This document shows positions 48,452 through 62,730 of a DNA stretch of 64,000 bases, in pieces. Within the stretch, counting starts at the first letter, position 1; the number at the start of each line of letters is the position of its first letter. The notes under the pieces were generated by a model, which did not search any database, was not told the DNA's origin, and saw only the letters and a program-made list of their open reading frames with translations. This stretch comes from Tetrahymena thermophila SB210 (lineage: Eukaryota; Ciliophora; Oligohymenophorea; Hymenostomatida; Tetrahymenidae): positions 1-64,000 of the forward strand of contig NW_002476188.1 of the NCBI RefSeq assembly GCF_000189635.1, given 5' to 3'. Position numbers and translations under genes: made by a program.

Positions 48452-51400
48452 ATGATTATTGTAATTAAGCGAAGAATTGTAAAAATTTTTATTGTATATT
48501 AGACAATATGGATCCTTATTAATGCATAAAATACTTGTTCCGCAGGATGCTTAAAATGTTTTGATACAAATAGAATAGATAGAAATAGTTAATGCACTTA
48601 GTGCTCTGAAAATTTTGAATTAGATTCAAAAAATAATATTTGTGTTTATTCATAATGTGGTAATAATTTATACTATGATACAAATTAAAACTATGGTACT
48701 TAAGGTAGTTGTGTAGCTATTTGTAGTCCTTTTAGTTAAAGAAATTAGAAAACAAATATTTGCTCAAACTAATTAACATGCTCTACATCCAAATATTCTT
48801 AACAAAATATTTAAAATGATGAAATACAAGACTTCTTCAATTACCAAGATATGTATTATGTTGCTAAATAGCCTGGATATATTTCTGTCTATGATAAAAA
48901 TTAACTATATCTCATAAAACGTATGAATTTCTAGGCAAAAGATCTTAACATTTTTAACATAAATGGCATGATATTTATAATAAGTAATGACAATTCAATA
49001 AGTATTTGGGATATTAAGAGTGAATAAAGGACTTTAAAAAGATATTCAAATATTACATCTTTTAATCTATACACTTAGATTATTCTAATGCAAAATAAAT
49101 ATATATTTGCTTACAATATTCAATAACAATCATTAACATTTGAAATAATTTATGATCAAATTAATAAAGATTTTTGCTAATCAAATTCTTTTATAATTAA
49201 TATTAGTGGTGCTTAATCAGTTTTGTTGATTGATTAATATTTATTTGTTAATAACTCAACTAATATCATTGTTTATTAGATAATAGTATAAAATAATAAT
49301 AAGGATTTAATTTTGTAGTTATAGTATCATTTAGAATATTAATTATAATATTAAAGCAATTATTATAGTATTCTCTAAACTTCTAATGATGACATATATT
49401 TATTAATCTTAGCATAATCCATCTTTAAAATTAGTATAAGCAGTAAATATTTTGAAGATATGTAAATAGAATCTTTAAGTACTTAGGAAATAGTAAATGC
49501 AAAGATGTATTAATCATCAAAAGCTGATTCAAATTAATATTTGATAATCCTTACAAAATAATAACTATTTTATTATGACTTTTCGTCTTAATCATCTAAA
49601 TTAATTATTTAAGATGGGTCTTAAATTACTGATTTTGAGGTCTGCAGTTTATGGGGCAAATAAAATTAGATAATTGTACTTCTTGGCTAAATAAACTTGT
49701 CTGTTTATTACTTTGATTAAGATTTATAATAATTTATATAGTCTAATTAGATATTTACTTTAAATTATTAAGCCCATAATCTCAAATTAATTTAATATCA
49801 AAGTTAAAGCAATAAAGAATTAATTTAAGAGTTAGTCAGCACTGATATTATTTCAATTTTAATAATTAAAAAAGGTAGTATTGAGTAATAAGAGTAACAA
49901 TAAATTTAAATTATTACAATTGCAAATTTTAACATAACTTTCCCAACTCCTGGATAGCTTATTATGAGTAATGATTATCCTCACTCTATTTTAAATTATT
50001 CACCCTCTATGGTGATTTATGCTAATGGAGATAATTCAGATATTATTTTCTATGATTCATCAGATGAGAGTAACTGTAAACTTAAAAGAAAAATTTAATT
50101 GTCTTCATAAAAATTACAAAAATTATCTTTAACAAGCTTTTTTAGTGATAAAGTTATTGCTAAATTTTTTGTTGAATTTTGGATAATTGATATTTATAAA
50201 TAAAGTGTTATTAAATCGTTTGATAACGGATATTATTTATTTGCCACTAATAAAGATAAGCTCGTTGTAGTTGATAGTGAATGTTTGAATGTATATTCCT
50301 CAAATATCTTACTTTTATATAAGAATTGCTAAAATTATTTTAAGAGCTTTTTGTTTTAGGAAATCCATTTAAATAATGATTTAAGAATTTTTATTGTTAA
50401 ATAGCAAGAATAAAATTTTTCCATGCTTAGTCTTTTTTAAATTGATTTAGATAATCAAACTCTATAAAAACTTAATGAAATAGAAAATATAAACTACATT
50501 TATTTGCAAGTTTTCTAAAACTTTGCTTCTCAACAAGATAGAGTTGATAATAATTATTCAATAGAATAAATATTTATTTTGGACTCATAATATAATCTTA
50601 TAATTTATAACATGAATTTAACTGTAATCTATTCTTAAAATTAGTTGAAATTATCAAGAGTATTTTCTTTTATAAAAGTAATGAACGATAATTAGGTTTT
50701 TGTGTTATTAGGATAATAATAGATTATATTAATTAATATCTAAACCAACAATTGTAAGTTTTTCAAAATTGACTATTTAATGGAATAATAAAATATATAT
50801 GAAGCTATAAAAAATATCAATTAATATGGAAAAGTATACTATCAAATAAAGTTTTTTTCAAAAGACTCCATTTACGAATACTCTATAGACATGATAAGAA
50901 ATATTACATACTTAAGTGGAATAGACTATGTTAATTAATCTGGACTTGCTATATTTTAGTAATCTAAAACAGCAGTTTCTATAAATACTTCAATAAATTA
51001 TTTTGGAGGAGGCGATTCAGGATTATTATTTATATCTTAAATGTAAAAATAAAGATATTCTAAGCTTTTTTTAGATAAATCCTTATTAAATTCAAAAGAT
51101 ATTTTTTTAAATATTTTGCAAAGTACTAAGTTAGGGCTATATTTTGTTATAAGTAACAAACAAGTATCTTCGTTTGATATATTTACTAACAAATTTATAG
51201 ATATTATATTTTAAGATCCCAATTTTTGTGATTTAATAAAAGAAGAAACAATCCTAATTTGCTGGAATTAAAACTAACTTGTCTTAGTGAACTACTCACT
51301 TAAAAATAAAAAATTTAATTATGTAGGTATGCTTTTTCTAATAGGATATTCTTTTGATTTTTATAAAGATCAATTATATTTATATGGTTCGAGCCTTATA

Positions 51401-54400
51401 ATTGTTAATTCTTAGCTTTAAGTTATTTACACAATTTTAGATGAAGACCTAAATGGATTTATTACTGGCTGCTAAAATTCTATGAATAAAGTTATATGTA
51501 TTTATTAAGATTTTGATTCTATTGCTTATCTTCTTATATTTGACAAAATATAAAAAATGACTTAAAAATATAATCTTGCAGTTACACAAGGAAAGTAATA
51601 TTACTTAACAATTGATGAATAATATTAAAATATATTTCTTATGAATGGTGAAATAAAAATTTTTAGCTTTAATGGATTTTTGAAAAACACTATTGGTAAA
51701 TAATTTTTTGATTGTAAAATTAATTCTGTAAAAATGATATGCTAATCATAATTATGTAAAATATTATCTTAATAAAATTTTTAATTTTTAGTCAAAACCT
51801 TTATTTTACTTTTCCATGATTCTTATTATTAATTAATAAAATGTAAATAAATATTTATTGATATTCCAATATCAAAAATACAAGCAAGAGCAAGATAATT
51901 CGAAAATAGCTAATAGTGATATCTATATAATTACCTTTTCATATATTATTTTCTGTTTTTTTTAAATTTATTTTTTTCACAATTAAAGCTTTTTTAACAC
52001 TTTCTTCTTTAAAGAAATATAGTTATTATTTATTGATAGGCTAAGCTTGGAAGTAACAGATATTACAATATAATAAAGTTTACTTGAAATATTTTTTAAG
52101 TATATCTATATCGATTTCTTAAATTATATTTTTATTTGGGGAGTAGAAGGAAAATATGACAAAATTTCTGTTTTTGACTTATCTTCTAAACAGATAATAA
52201 AAACAATTTCTGGCTTTAGTCAAAATTAATTAGCATAAATAAAAGATGTTTAAATTGATTATTATTCAAGTAACTACTTAATGTACCTAGATAATGAAGG
52301 TAATTTTTATCTATTTTCATTAGATTCGGAGTTTAAATTGCAAAGTAATATTAAAATTACTGAAATTACTGACGGTGAAGAAGTAATTCAAGGTTTTTCT
52401 TATAATAACATAACAAACGATATATTTATATACAGCAATAACTCTATCTATAAATTAGATTATAACATATTAGGATGGTAATATGAACCTCAACTAAATG
52501 AACCATATAATTTGTTTACAAAAATACCAACATCCAACTAAAAAACTGATTTCTTGATATTTAATCAGAATAACACTATTTTTAGATATTCTTAATAGAT
52601 TCTTAAATATGAGTAAGATATAAGAAATTCATAGATTTTAGACTTAAAATACAATCAAAACAATGATGTTTTAATATTGGCTTTATTAGATTCTCTCTTA
52701 TTTTACTAAAATTATTAATTTAGCAAAAATAATTATCTAATACCCAACATTAAAAAGCTTAATGATATTTAATTTTACTAATTTATAAATGATAACTTTA
52801 TAATTACTATTGACCAAAAAATTTTACATTTAGATTTTTAATAAGGTAATATAATCAAAACAATTTAATTTTAGAGAAATTAATTAGCTACTTCTTTTTG
52901 CTTTAACAAATAGTAAAGTATTCTGACTGTTGGATTCAGTGATGGATAATTGCTTTAATATTATGTTTAAAATCAAACTTATTTTCTTTATGACTATTTT
53001 GTTAATAGTAATTCTTTAAATACATCAATAATTATCATTCATTTTATTTAAAATTCTGAAGTGGAATAATTTATATATGCTATTTCTAATGGTGGTATTA
53101 TGCTTCAAATCAATGTTTTTGATAAAAAAATTGTTTAATAATAAGATTTAAGAGCTTTAGTAAATTAAGATTTAAATCTTACTCTGTCAAAATTCATAAT
53201 TGATTAGATTTATCATAGATATATTTTTTGCTTTAATGGATAAAAAATAGCTTATGTTTGGAATTTTTCTGAAGGATAATAAGAGTAATCTTTGTTTTTA
53301 CCTAAGAATTTAGTAAAGCAAATAAAAATTGAAAAAAATTATCTATTTATTTAGTGTGTGTTTTAAATAAATATTTACATAATTGACACAATAATCTAAC
53401 TATCAACAGTAATTAAAAAAAATTTTATTAGTGACAGAATTACTGAATTCAAACTTGTTAATGATAATGCAGTGGCAGTTTTTTTTATTGACAAGTTTGA
53501 ACTATTTTTGATTAGTGCAACAAAAGTTTAATTAATTTCTTAGTAAAGTTATACATATCCTAGACTTTTAAGTTATTATTTTGATTCTTAGAGGAATATT
53601 TTAAATATAATAGGTTTACATAAAATTGGAGTATTTGAAAATAATTATAGTTTGGATATTTACTATGAGGATTCAGTTAATGAATGCTCTATTTTGGTAT
53701 AAAATTATGAATATGAATATACTCGATAATAATTAGGTTAGATTTCTCCTAAACAAAAATAAATTCAGACAGCAAATGGAGTTTAGCTAATCAGTCAATA
53801 AACTTAGCAAAATTATATCTACTTGTAAGTTCCAACTATTTAAATTGAAAGTATAATTTAATACATTTCTTAATTTAGTAATAACCAATACATTTTCTCT
53901 CCATATGATAACTAGAATAATGTTTTGTCTCTTAAAAGTGATATTTTTTTAAGCTTTAATTAACCTATCCTTTAGTTATTTAATTTTAACCTAAATTTTT
54001 AAAATTATACAAATTTGCTTGTAAACCTCACACAAAATCAGAATATCTAACAAATAATATTATAAAATATAACTATAAACGTATAATGCCTTGATAATAA
54101 TTAAATATATGCTTCTAATATTTAAAAAGTTGTAATTTAAAACTTAAAGATTACTTAATTAGATTTTAGTGGATGCTTAAATATTAATTAATAAAGTTCT
54201 TTGTTATCATTTTATAATATATCAGAGGTGTTTATTTATAATTTAGAAGTATCTAAAAATAATTTTAGCTAAATAACTTAGATACCCATACTCTAATTTC
54301 AAATTAGTTAAACAATTTTAATGGAAGGAATAAAAATAATATAAAATACCAACTTAAATAGTTTAATGAACTTTTAGTAAATATAAAAGATAACAATTTC

Positions 54401-57400
54401 AAACTCATTAATACTTAATAATAATTAAACAAAATAATCTACTTTAAGCATAGGATTAATCTAGTTTTATGGATGCTAAACAATAATCATTTAATTGAGT
54501 AAATTTTAAAATAACAATTAACTACTTCTAATTTTTGCAATTAATTAATATACTGATTAAAAGCAAAAAGTAAAAGTTATGGAGACTTTAATGGAAGATA
54601 ATTTTATTTTTAGAAATGTTGATATTAATAGAAATTAATTTTTTGGTCAAAATATTTTGTTAATTTAGAGTTCTCTAATTTCATTTAATAATCTAACATA
54701 CTGTTAAAATGATGGATCACTTTTACTTACAAAATCTTTATAAGTATCAATCATCAAAAGCTATTTTTAAGCAAACAAAGCAATAAATGGAGGAGCTATT
54801 TATTTTAAGTCTATCCAGTAAAATATTTAGTTCAAAGAATCTATGTTTTTTGAAAATATTGCTTCAGCCAGTGGAGGAGCTTTATACTTTGAAAATTTAT
54901 TTGAATGCTAAATCATTTTTGATATGGCAACAAAGATCAAAAATAATAGTGCCTTGATTGGAGGAGGATTAAGGATCGCTTAGACTGATTCAAGGCAGTT
55001 TTATTTACCTGATGGTTTTCCTTTCTCAAAAAATGTATATTAGAATATTGCTGAAATATATGGGAACGATAGTACATCATATCTCTAAAACCTTATTATC
55101 TAAAATAATGACAAAACTTAAGAATATTTTTTTTCATTTTAATTAAATTAATAAAATATTCCATAATTATATGTAGATTATTATTCAAGATCTGCTGAAA
55201 TCAGAGGATTTAAAAGCGGTGATTTTCTTAATTTAAGAATATATATAGTTGATGGATAGGGTAGATATCTTAGTTTCTCTAAAGATAAACTAATAGAAGG
55301 TAGTTATCCATATGAAATAGGAAAAGAATTAAAAGATATATAAATATCAATCCATGGCCTGTAATCTAACCAAAACTTAATAAATGGATAGTAAATTATA
55401 AATTACTACTAATATGATACTTTGAGTTAGTCTTTTGAATTAAATAGTTTGTAAATACTTGCAGCTCTCAATTAAGTGCAATATTTTGTTATAAACTCAA
55501 CTGTTTATGCGAGCTCATAAATAAATAATCCAATACTATTATAAATTTAATTCAGAAACTGCAAAGAAGGAGAAATAATTTAATAAATTAATAATTAAAT
55601 TTTTACTTGTAATTAGTGTCCAGAAGGTTTTTATCAGCTGAGTGATCCACAATTACTATACTAATAATCATAAAGAGAAAAAAGTGATGTAAATAGATGC
55701 ATAAATTGTCCTTCCTCTGCAGTAATGTGCAAAGCAAATATCATCTAATTGAAAAATGGATTTTGGAGATAAAAAAATAATACAGATGAAATAGTTGAGT
55801 GTGACTAAATTATAAATTCGTGCTAAGCTCAAAATCCTAATAGTATTAACTATTGTTCAGTTGGTTATATAGGACCTATATGCTTATAATGCGATATTTT
55901 AGGTGAAGTTTGGAAAGGCTCTCGATATTCAGAATCCTTAGCAAAAGGGGTTTGTGAAGCTTGTGCAGCAAAAGCAAGTTAATGGTTTTACATTATTTTA
56001 AAAATTGTGGCTTTTGAGGTTTACTGCTTGCATGTTTTAGGAGTATTCATTTAAAAATTTAAATATTCTTAAACCTGTTATTATCTAAGAGTATTAAACA
56101 TCCTGCCAATTAGCACTAATAGTATCTCTGACTACTCTGCTTTTTATATTAAAATAATTCTAAATTATTATTAGCTATCAGCTCTTTTAATAACATAGCC
56201 TAAGATAATTTCAGTAAATTTTAATTTTTTGAATGATTTATTTGGATCTGGGAATCGGTAAATCTCAATCGGAGCTGATTGCTTAATTAATGAAAGCACT
56301 ATTAAGTAACTAGGAAAGATGCTTTTTTATACACAAGTTTAATTTTTGATTCCTACTGCAGCACTCGTTTTCATTCCTTTAATCCTTAAATTCTATGAAG
56401 AGTTCGCAAAAGTTAAATTAAGGAAATACCATTTTTATTTAATTTTTCATATAAATTTTATATTTTTTCAAATTGGCTCAATATCGTATTTCATAAAAGC
56501 GCTAACTTGCAAAAAAATAGGAAATGAATTTTATAATCCTATTGACTTATCAGTAAATTGCTATGACAGTAATGTAATTAAGTTTTTATATCCTTTCTCT
56601 ATAATAGTGTTATGTTTTTGGACTTTCTTACCTTTGGTATTTCTTAGGCTTATTAGATTGAATAAATAAAAACTAGATTAATGCTTGACAAAATATAAAT
56701 ATGGTTATTACTATGGGGAGCTTAAACATAAGTATTACTATTGGGAATTTATTAGAATCTATTTGAAAATTATTATTATTTACATTTACACTCTATTAAA
56801 TAATAACAGCTAATATATTACCATCCTAACGATCACAATTATTTTAGGTTTCTACATTAAACAAGTTTCATAAAGAAACCCTTTTATTTCTATAAGTATT
56901 TAAACATGCGAAATAGCATCTTACACTTTAATAATTTTGAAGATTTATTTGCAGATGATATAAATCTAAAATCCACAAGCATAAAGTTTTGTAGAAGTAG
57001 CTCAAATATTTATAGACTACATATTCTTTTTTTGTTATTTAATAATTGTAATAGGTATTATGATGAGCAAATAAACATCTAAACTTGCTATTTTTGTAAA
57101 AAATAAGCTACTTAAACTAATTCCTAAAAAATTATATAACAAATTAATAAAATTAAATAAAGTTTCATTTTAAACATATATGAGATGGAGGTTAGTATCT
57201 AAAAAAATTAGAAAAAAATCAAATCATCTAAAAATCGAAATTAAATCTGAGAACTATAAAGAGGCCAATTATAAGAGGAATTAAAAATACAGCAACAAAA
57301 AAGTAAAAATAATTTATTATTTAATAAAATAAAATATTTTTTATAATAATAGATTTAAGCAAATAAAGTTAAGACCAATAACTACTAAATAATTGACTCT

Positions 57401-57418
57401 CAATAGCTTTTTATTTGA
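48452..57418 (+). CDS. Giant membrane protein: Cys-rich head, propeller-like and beta-helix repeats, multi-pass C-terminus (~2,900 aa)
   Basis: Exon 1 runs from 48452 to somewhere in 51.6-51.9 kb; exon 2 from about 52.0 kb to 57306; a final exon from about 57355 ends at TGA 57416-57418. The first residues form a signal peptide (IFIVYQTIWILINAQ). A Cys-rich segment follows (CSAGCLKCFD, then CTQCSENFELD). Next come many beta-strand repeats with propeller-like cores (DNSISIWDIKS, KISVFDLSSKQII). Around 54.8-55.0 kb are GGAIYFKS, SGGALYFEN and IGGGLRIA, typical of parallel beta-helix/polymorphic outer-membrane repeats. After a second Cys-rich block (CPEGFYQLS, CINCPSSAVMC, CLQCDIL), about seven membrane helices follow from 55.98 kb (ALVFIPLILKFYEEF, IIIIYIYTLL, IFIDYIFFFCYLIIVIGIM). 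Likely a surface or vesicle receptor or adhesin; role unknown. The intron between exons 1 and 2 was inferred from a frame change and an in-frame TGA at 51917. Confidence 0.82.
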
Positions 57419-57627
57419 ATAATTAAGTATTTATGCTTTCTTAATGTTTAGAAAATGATTTTATGTTTACAAAGAACAAATATTTATAAAAATAATAAAT
57501 TTCATTCAAGTTAATTTTGTTAATAAATTAGAATTTCAAGAAAAAGAGGATTTTTTTCTGAATTTAAATAAATAATAAGTAAATGTGCTAAATTTTTTAA
57601 CAGCCAAATTATCAAATTATTATTCAT

Positions 57628-60600
57628 TCAAATTTATAATTCTTTTTTTGTTGATTAATTCCACTGGCGCATATAAAGTAATTTGGATTAATTTCTTTTA
57701 ACACTCAATGAATAGTCATTAATTTCAACCAAATTCATAGATTTTTAGATATTTGAAGCTAATTCAATATTATTCATTAAATTTTTTTCTAAATTTTCTT
57801 CTTGTTTTAAACCTTTGGATTTTTTCTATTTATAGAATTCATAAATTTTTATAATTAGAGACATAATCATATAAAATGTTAATTCTAATATTATAATTTG
57901 TATGTTTATCAAAAAAGAATAACTAATTGAATTCAGAAGGCTTGAATATTCGTCTACATTTTGTTTAGCACTATAAATATTTAGTATCAAAAATTAAATG
58001 TATAAACAACTCCATAAAGCTGAGTCAAATATGAAGAAAGCATTTGTTAACTTTGAGTAAAATGGCCTCAAATAAACAACTAATACTAAATGAGTTATTT
58101 ATATTGCTATAGCTATTATACTAACACCTATCCAACTTTAGCTTATTTAAATAAAACAAATAGGTATGAATAAGAATTCAAATATTTGATAAATTAGCAT
58201 ATAATTTCTTCTAATTTTAGATTCAAAAATAGCTTCATTCTAAATTTTTTCTCTAGTAATCTCTTAAAAATCCAGAATTTTCAGATGAATTTAAAACTTA
58301 TTAAGATATTTATATTATTGATAAAGAATCAGAATTGTTATTGGTAAAATTAATATTAATAAAGTAATTTAAATTCCTATATTATTACTATCAAAAGAGT
58401 AAAAAAATTATTTTATCTGCTAATTTATACCTATGGTTAGCATTTCAATTATTAGTTAATAATACTAAACGATAAAGCTTGAGAAAATTTTCTGATAGAT
58501 AGTTGATGAAATTGATTGAAATTTCTAGTTTTTAATTTTTTCGATAAAAACGAAAAAAAGTATCAAAAGTGAACTGCAAATAAGAAATAAAATAATAGCT
58601 TATCCAGAAGTTTTGAGGATATTATATGAAAGACCAAAATTTTTGAACCGAATATTCTAATATTAATCTAAATTTTGGCTAATTATATAATCAAATACAT
58701 TCAAACTGCTAAATTATTTAGGAGGACATTGACCTTTAAATTTAAAAAATATAACTAAATAAAAATTCTATAAATATCATAAATTACTTATAATATCTTT
58801 TAATGGGGAATATATTTATTATGGTAGTTATGTGTTGACTAAGGTTAGATAGCTTAGTTTTAAACAAGTTATTCCATTTACAACAATCCTAAAACTTGAA
58901 GAAGAAAAAAGATTTTCAATAGAACTAAGAATAGTTGTACTCGCAAAAGAAGCTTACATACTTATTTCAAATTACTAGCTAAAGTGCACAATTTGTTGCT
59001 AGGAAAAAGTATTAGATTTATAATCCAAATAAGTAACCTGGCAATCCGAATCAAAAAAGCTATAATTTTCAAGACAAGTGCAGCTATTACCTATAATTAT
59101 TTATCCTTTCTTATCACATATTATACAAGAATTATCTATAAATAAATAATTATTAGGCTAACAACTTAAACAGCTTGTAAATGAAGCTCCACTACAAGTT
59201 AAGCATGACTTATTACAAGATATACATTCTCTGTCTCTATTTATTTAAAAATATTTAATGACTATTCAATAATCAATTAATTTATTATCAGTTAAGTTAA
59301 ATTCAAAAGCTTTTTAAATTAAAAAATTTTTTAAATACAAATAATTTAATTCAAAAATTTTTTTTTTTAAATTTTAAAAATAATATTTATTCCTCACTTA
59401 ATATTTATTTCCTACTACACAAATAATTATCAGTATAAAAAGTATATGTTAAACATATTATAATAATAAGAGTTGCCTGAAATAATTAATTAAGTAGTTT
59501 TATTTAAAATAGCTAGGTAATTTTTATTTTAATATTAATAAATTACTTTTCAAAGAATTATTCATCACATCCAGTAAGACAAATTCCATTTTATTAAAAA
59601 TAATATGAATCACATTTCATACAAAACTACCTAGAATTATCAGTATATTCTAGACATCCAGGTATCATATTAAAAATTTATTGAACTGAGGTGTATTAAT
59701 TCTCAAAGCTATTTGAAGTTATTTACTTTAAAACGATTTAGCTAAAACCCTATATGTTTATGATATTCTATATATTTAGATAAATTCTAATGAAATTACA
59801 TAATTGAAACGAAGACCATTTAAATTAAAAATAGTTTAATAAATGACAGATTAACTTAACTGATGAGCTTTTACTTATATTTTATTCAATTCTTGGAGAT
59901 AAATAAATTCATAGTATTAAGTATCAATAAATAAAAAATTCTATTTAAGTATAAAAGTTGTTTTTTATTGATTATTTTATTAGGTTAAAAATAGCTTACA
60001 TAATATAAATAGAAACTTATGCCTAGATTTTGAGGAATTTAATCACCAAAAGTACTTATTTACTCTAAATCATTAGCATCATAAATGTAGAATTATTTAC
60101 TCAGAATAGAAGAACGAACTAAAATTACATATTTCTATAAATAAGAACAAGATTAATTTATTCAAAAAAAAATAAAATTTAAAATAAATAAATGAATTTA
60201 TTAATTTATCAAATTATAAGAAATTAAATGATTAAAAATATATTATGTTAATAAATTTAATCAAGCAAAAACTATTTTAAATATTATCTACAGTCTTTAT
60301 AACAGTAAATTAATTATTTTACAATTAAAATTTTAGCAATTAATTGTTTTAATAATATAATTAACTTTTACTCTAATTTTATTTAATAATAAAAAAATAA
60401 ATTTATGAGTTTCTTTTTAAATAGCTAAATTAATTACATAAACTAAAGACAAAGACCCTGTATTTTAAAGTTAATATTTCTATCCATTCATAAATACATA
60501 CTTTTTCTCTGTTTATATGAACCCATTATAATAATACTTTATTTGTGAATTTCCAATTATATTCTGATAAACAAGATTATTTGAAGAAAACAAAGAATCA

Positions 60601-61341
60601 AATGTCTACTCCTAAACAATATAATTGTTGTTTAATTCATTACATACAAGATAGAAATAGTTTTACTATTAATTATTTAAAAATTTTATTTAAAATTAAT
60701 ATAAAAAAATATTCTTGTTAATGAAAAAGAGCAAATAAATTATATTCATTCTAAAATTTATTCAAAATATTTTGTAAAGAAAAAGAAAAGAAAAATACTA
60801 TTTTTTGAACTAAGTAGTTTGAGCAATGATACTTTAGAGGAGGAAAATTATATGAAGTCAAAAAGCTAGAAGAATTTTAAAGCATCAAGCTAAAATTAAT
60901 AATGTAGTAATACTAGCTGCCTTCTTGAGTGGCATATATAAGGTCCTTTTGCTTTTTAAAATTAAAAAATATATCTAAATTAATTTGATAAATTAAGTAT
61001 ATACATTCACAGAAAAGAACATTGCATATTTTATTTAAGTTGGCTGGTTTAAAAAGTTAAACCCAACTAAATTATAAGTTGCGATAAATCCTCCAAATTA
61101 ATCTAAAATACTAATTTTTATTGAATTGTCAGGTGCCAAATATAGGACTGAATTTGTATCCTATCGATAATATTGAATTAAGTAAGAATTTATTTATGTT
61201 TATTGTGTATGAAATAATTACTTGTATATAATAAAAATATATTGTTTGGTAATTGATAGGAAATTAACTTTAACCAGAGTAGCAGAGAGAGAAGGTGACC
61301 ACACAATAAAAAAAAATAATTAAATTAATTATTAATTACAT
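57628..61341 (-). CDS. Cys-rich multi-pass surface protein
   Basis: Multi-exon gene starting at 61341 with a signal peptide (MQLIINLIIFFYCVVTFSLC); exon 1 joins in phase to DTNSVLYLAPDNSIKISILD. The ectodomain continues through exons near 60.9, 60.6 and 60.1 kb, then furin/growth-factor-receptor-like cysteine repeats: PGCLEYTDNSRQFCMKCDSY, then CLTYTFYTDNYLC, then CISCNKSCLTCSGASFTSCL. The last exon (about 58735-57628) opens with QCPPKQFSSLNVF and gives a multi-pass region of about six to seven helices (AIILFLICSSLLILFFVFI, QITLLILILPITILILY, WIGVSIIAIAIQITHLVLVV) ending in a basic tail at TGA 57628-57630. The layout resembles the neighbouring giant protein's C-terminal part, on which it converges 209 bp away. 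Middle exon joins are not all resolved. Function unknown. Confidence 0.75.
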
Positions 61342-62730
61342 ATCCAGTTTACTTTTTCTTTTGTTTGGTAATTGCAAAATATTATTCTTTTGATGTTTAA
61401 TTAATTATCAATTATTTTGTATTTTTTATTTTTGATATAATTTAGAGGTAATTAATTAATGTGGCTTTTGAAGATGTTTGCTTTAATTATTAAATTTTTT
61501 AAAGCCAATTTTTAAAATGGGTGATTATTCGAAGGTTTAATCTATCACAATAGAAGTAAAATTTATGTTGTCGTTTAGTAAATTTTTTTTATCATCTCAA
61601 GAAATAATTAAAACCAAAGATTATTATGAGTAAACAATATCTTATTTGATTTTTTTATATCATTTTTATATTTTATGTACAAAATTTACCGTGCTCTTTT
61701 AAATACTAAAATAGATATATTTATTTTATTTAATAAATTATAAAAATAAATTTTAACTTAAAAGATTAGCTAATACTTTCAAAAATATCTGTTCTTTGAT
61801 TTACATTTCAAATGTTTTTTATTAAATACATAATTTGTTTTTATATTACATTAATTATGAAATTTGTTTTATCAAAAATATGTATATAACCAATTAAATT
61901 TATTTAAGTTGAATAATTACAATTCTTTATATATTAATCATTAATTAAATACTCAAATACTCTTAAAAATCTAGTGGGTTGATTATAATTCTTTTTGAGA
62001 AAGATGAATTACTATTTTCTTGTAATTAAGGATATTTTATGTTTTAAAACAAAATTTAATTATTCTTAATAAATTTTTTTGAAGAATATTTTTTTTCGAT
62101 TTTTGAGCTATTTTAAAAATAATAAAAGTTTAAATTTAAATTTAGATATTTATTTTATTTTACCCTTTTTTTTTGATATGAATAGTAAAATTTAAAAATT
62201 AAGAAGATTAAAATTATTTCCAAAAATTTATAAAATAAAAAATTTAAAAAAAAGATTTTTTAAATTATGAAAGAGTTTAAAAAGAACTTTTTTGTAATAG
62301 CCTAGAATTTATCTATTCATCTATTTTTATCATAAATAACATAATAATTATTGTAAATACTTAAAAATTTATTGATAAGTATGTAAAATTTATAATTTTG
62401 TAATAAACTAATAAAGAAATATTTTATTCTCTTTAAGTTTTATAAATTTGAAAATAAATCTCTATTAAAATAAAAAAATTACTTTATTGAAATAAAATAA
62501 ATCAAAAAACTTACTAAAAATTATTTTTTTTGATTGTGCATCTTAAAATATCTTGAATAATTAATAAATATTTATACTGAATTTTAAAAATAATATTTCT
62601 TATTTTATTAAATGGCATATTATTAAAGTATTTAGAAGTTTAATTTGCTTTGTGAAATAAATTAATAAATGAATTTTGAAGTATAATAATTTAAAAAAAT
62701 TGAAATTTGTTTATAAATATTTACAATAGA
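61342..62730. other. Divergent intergenic region, 1.4 kb
   Basis: AT-rich DNA between the starts of two membrane protein genes; it holds both promoters. No coding or RNA signal recognised. Confidence 0.55.
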
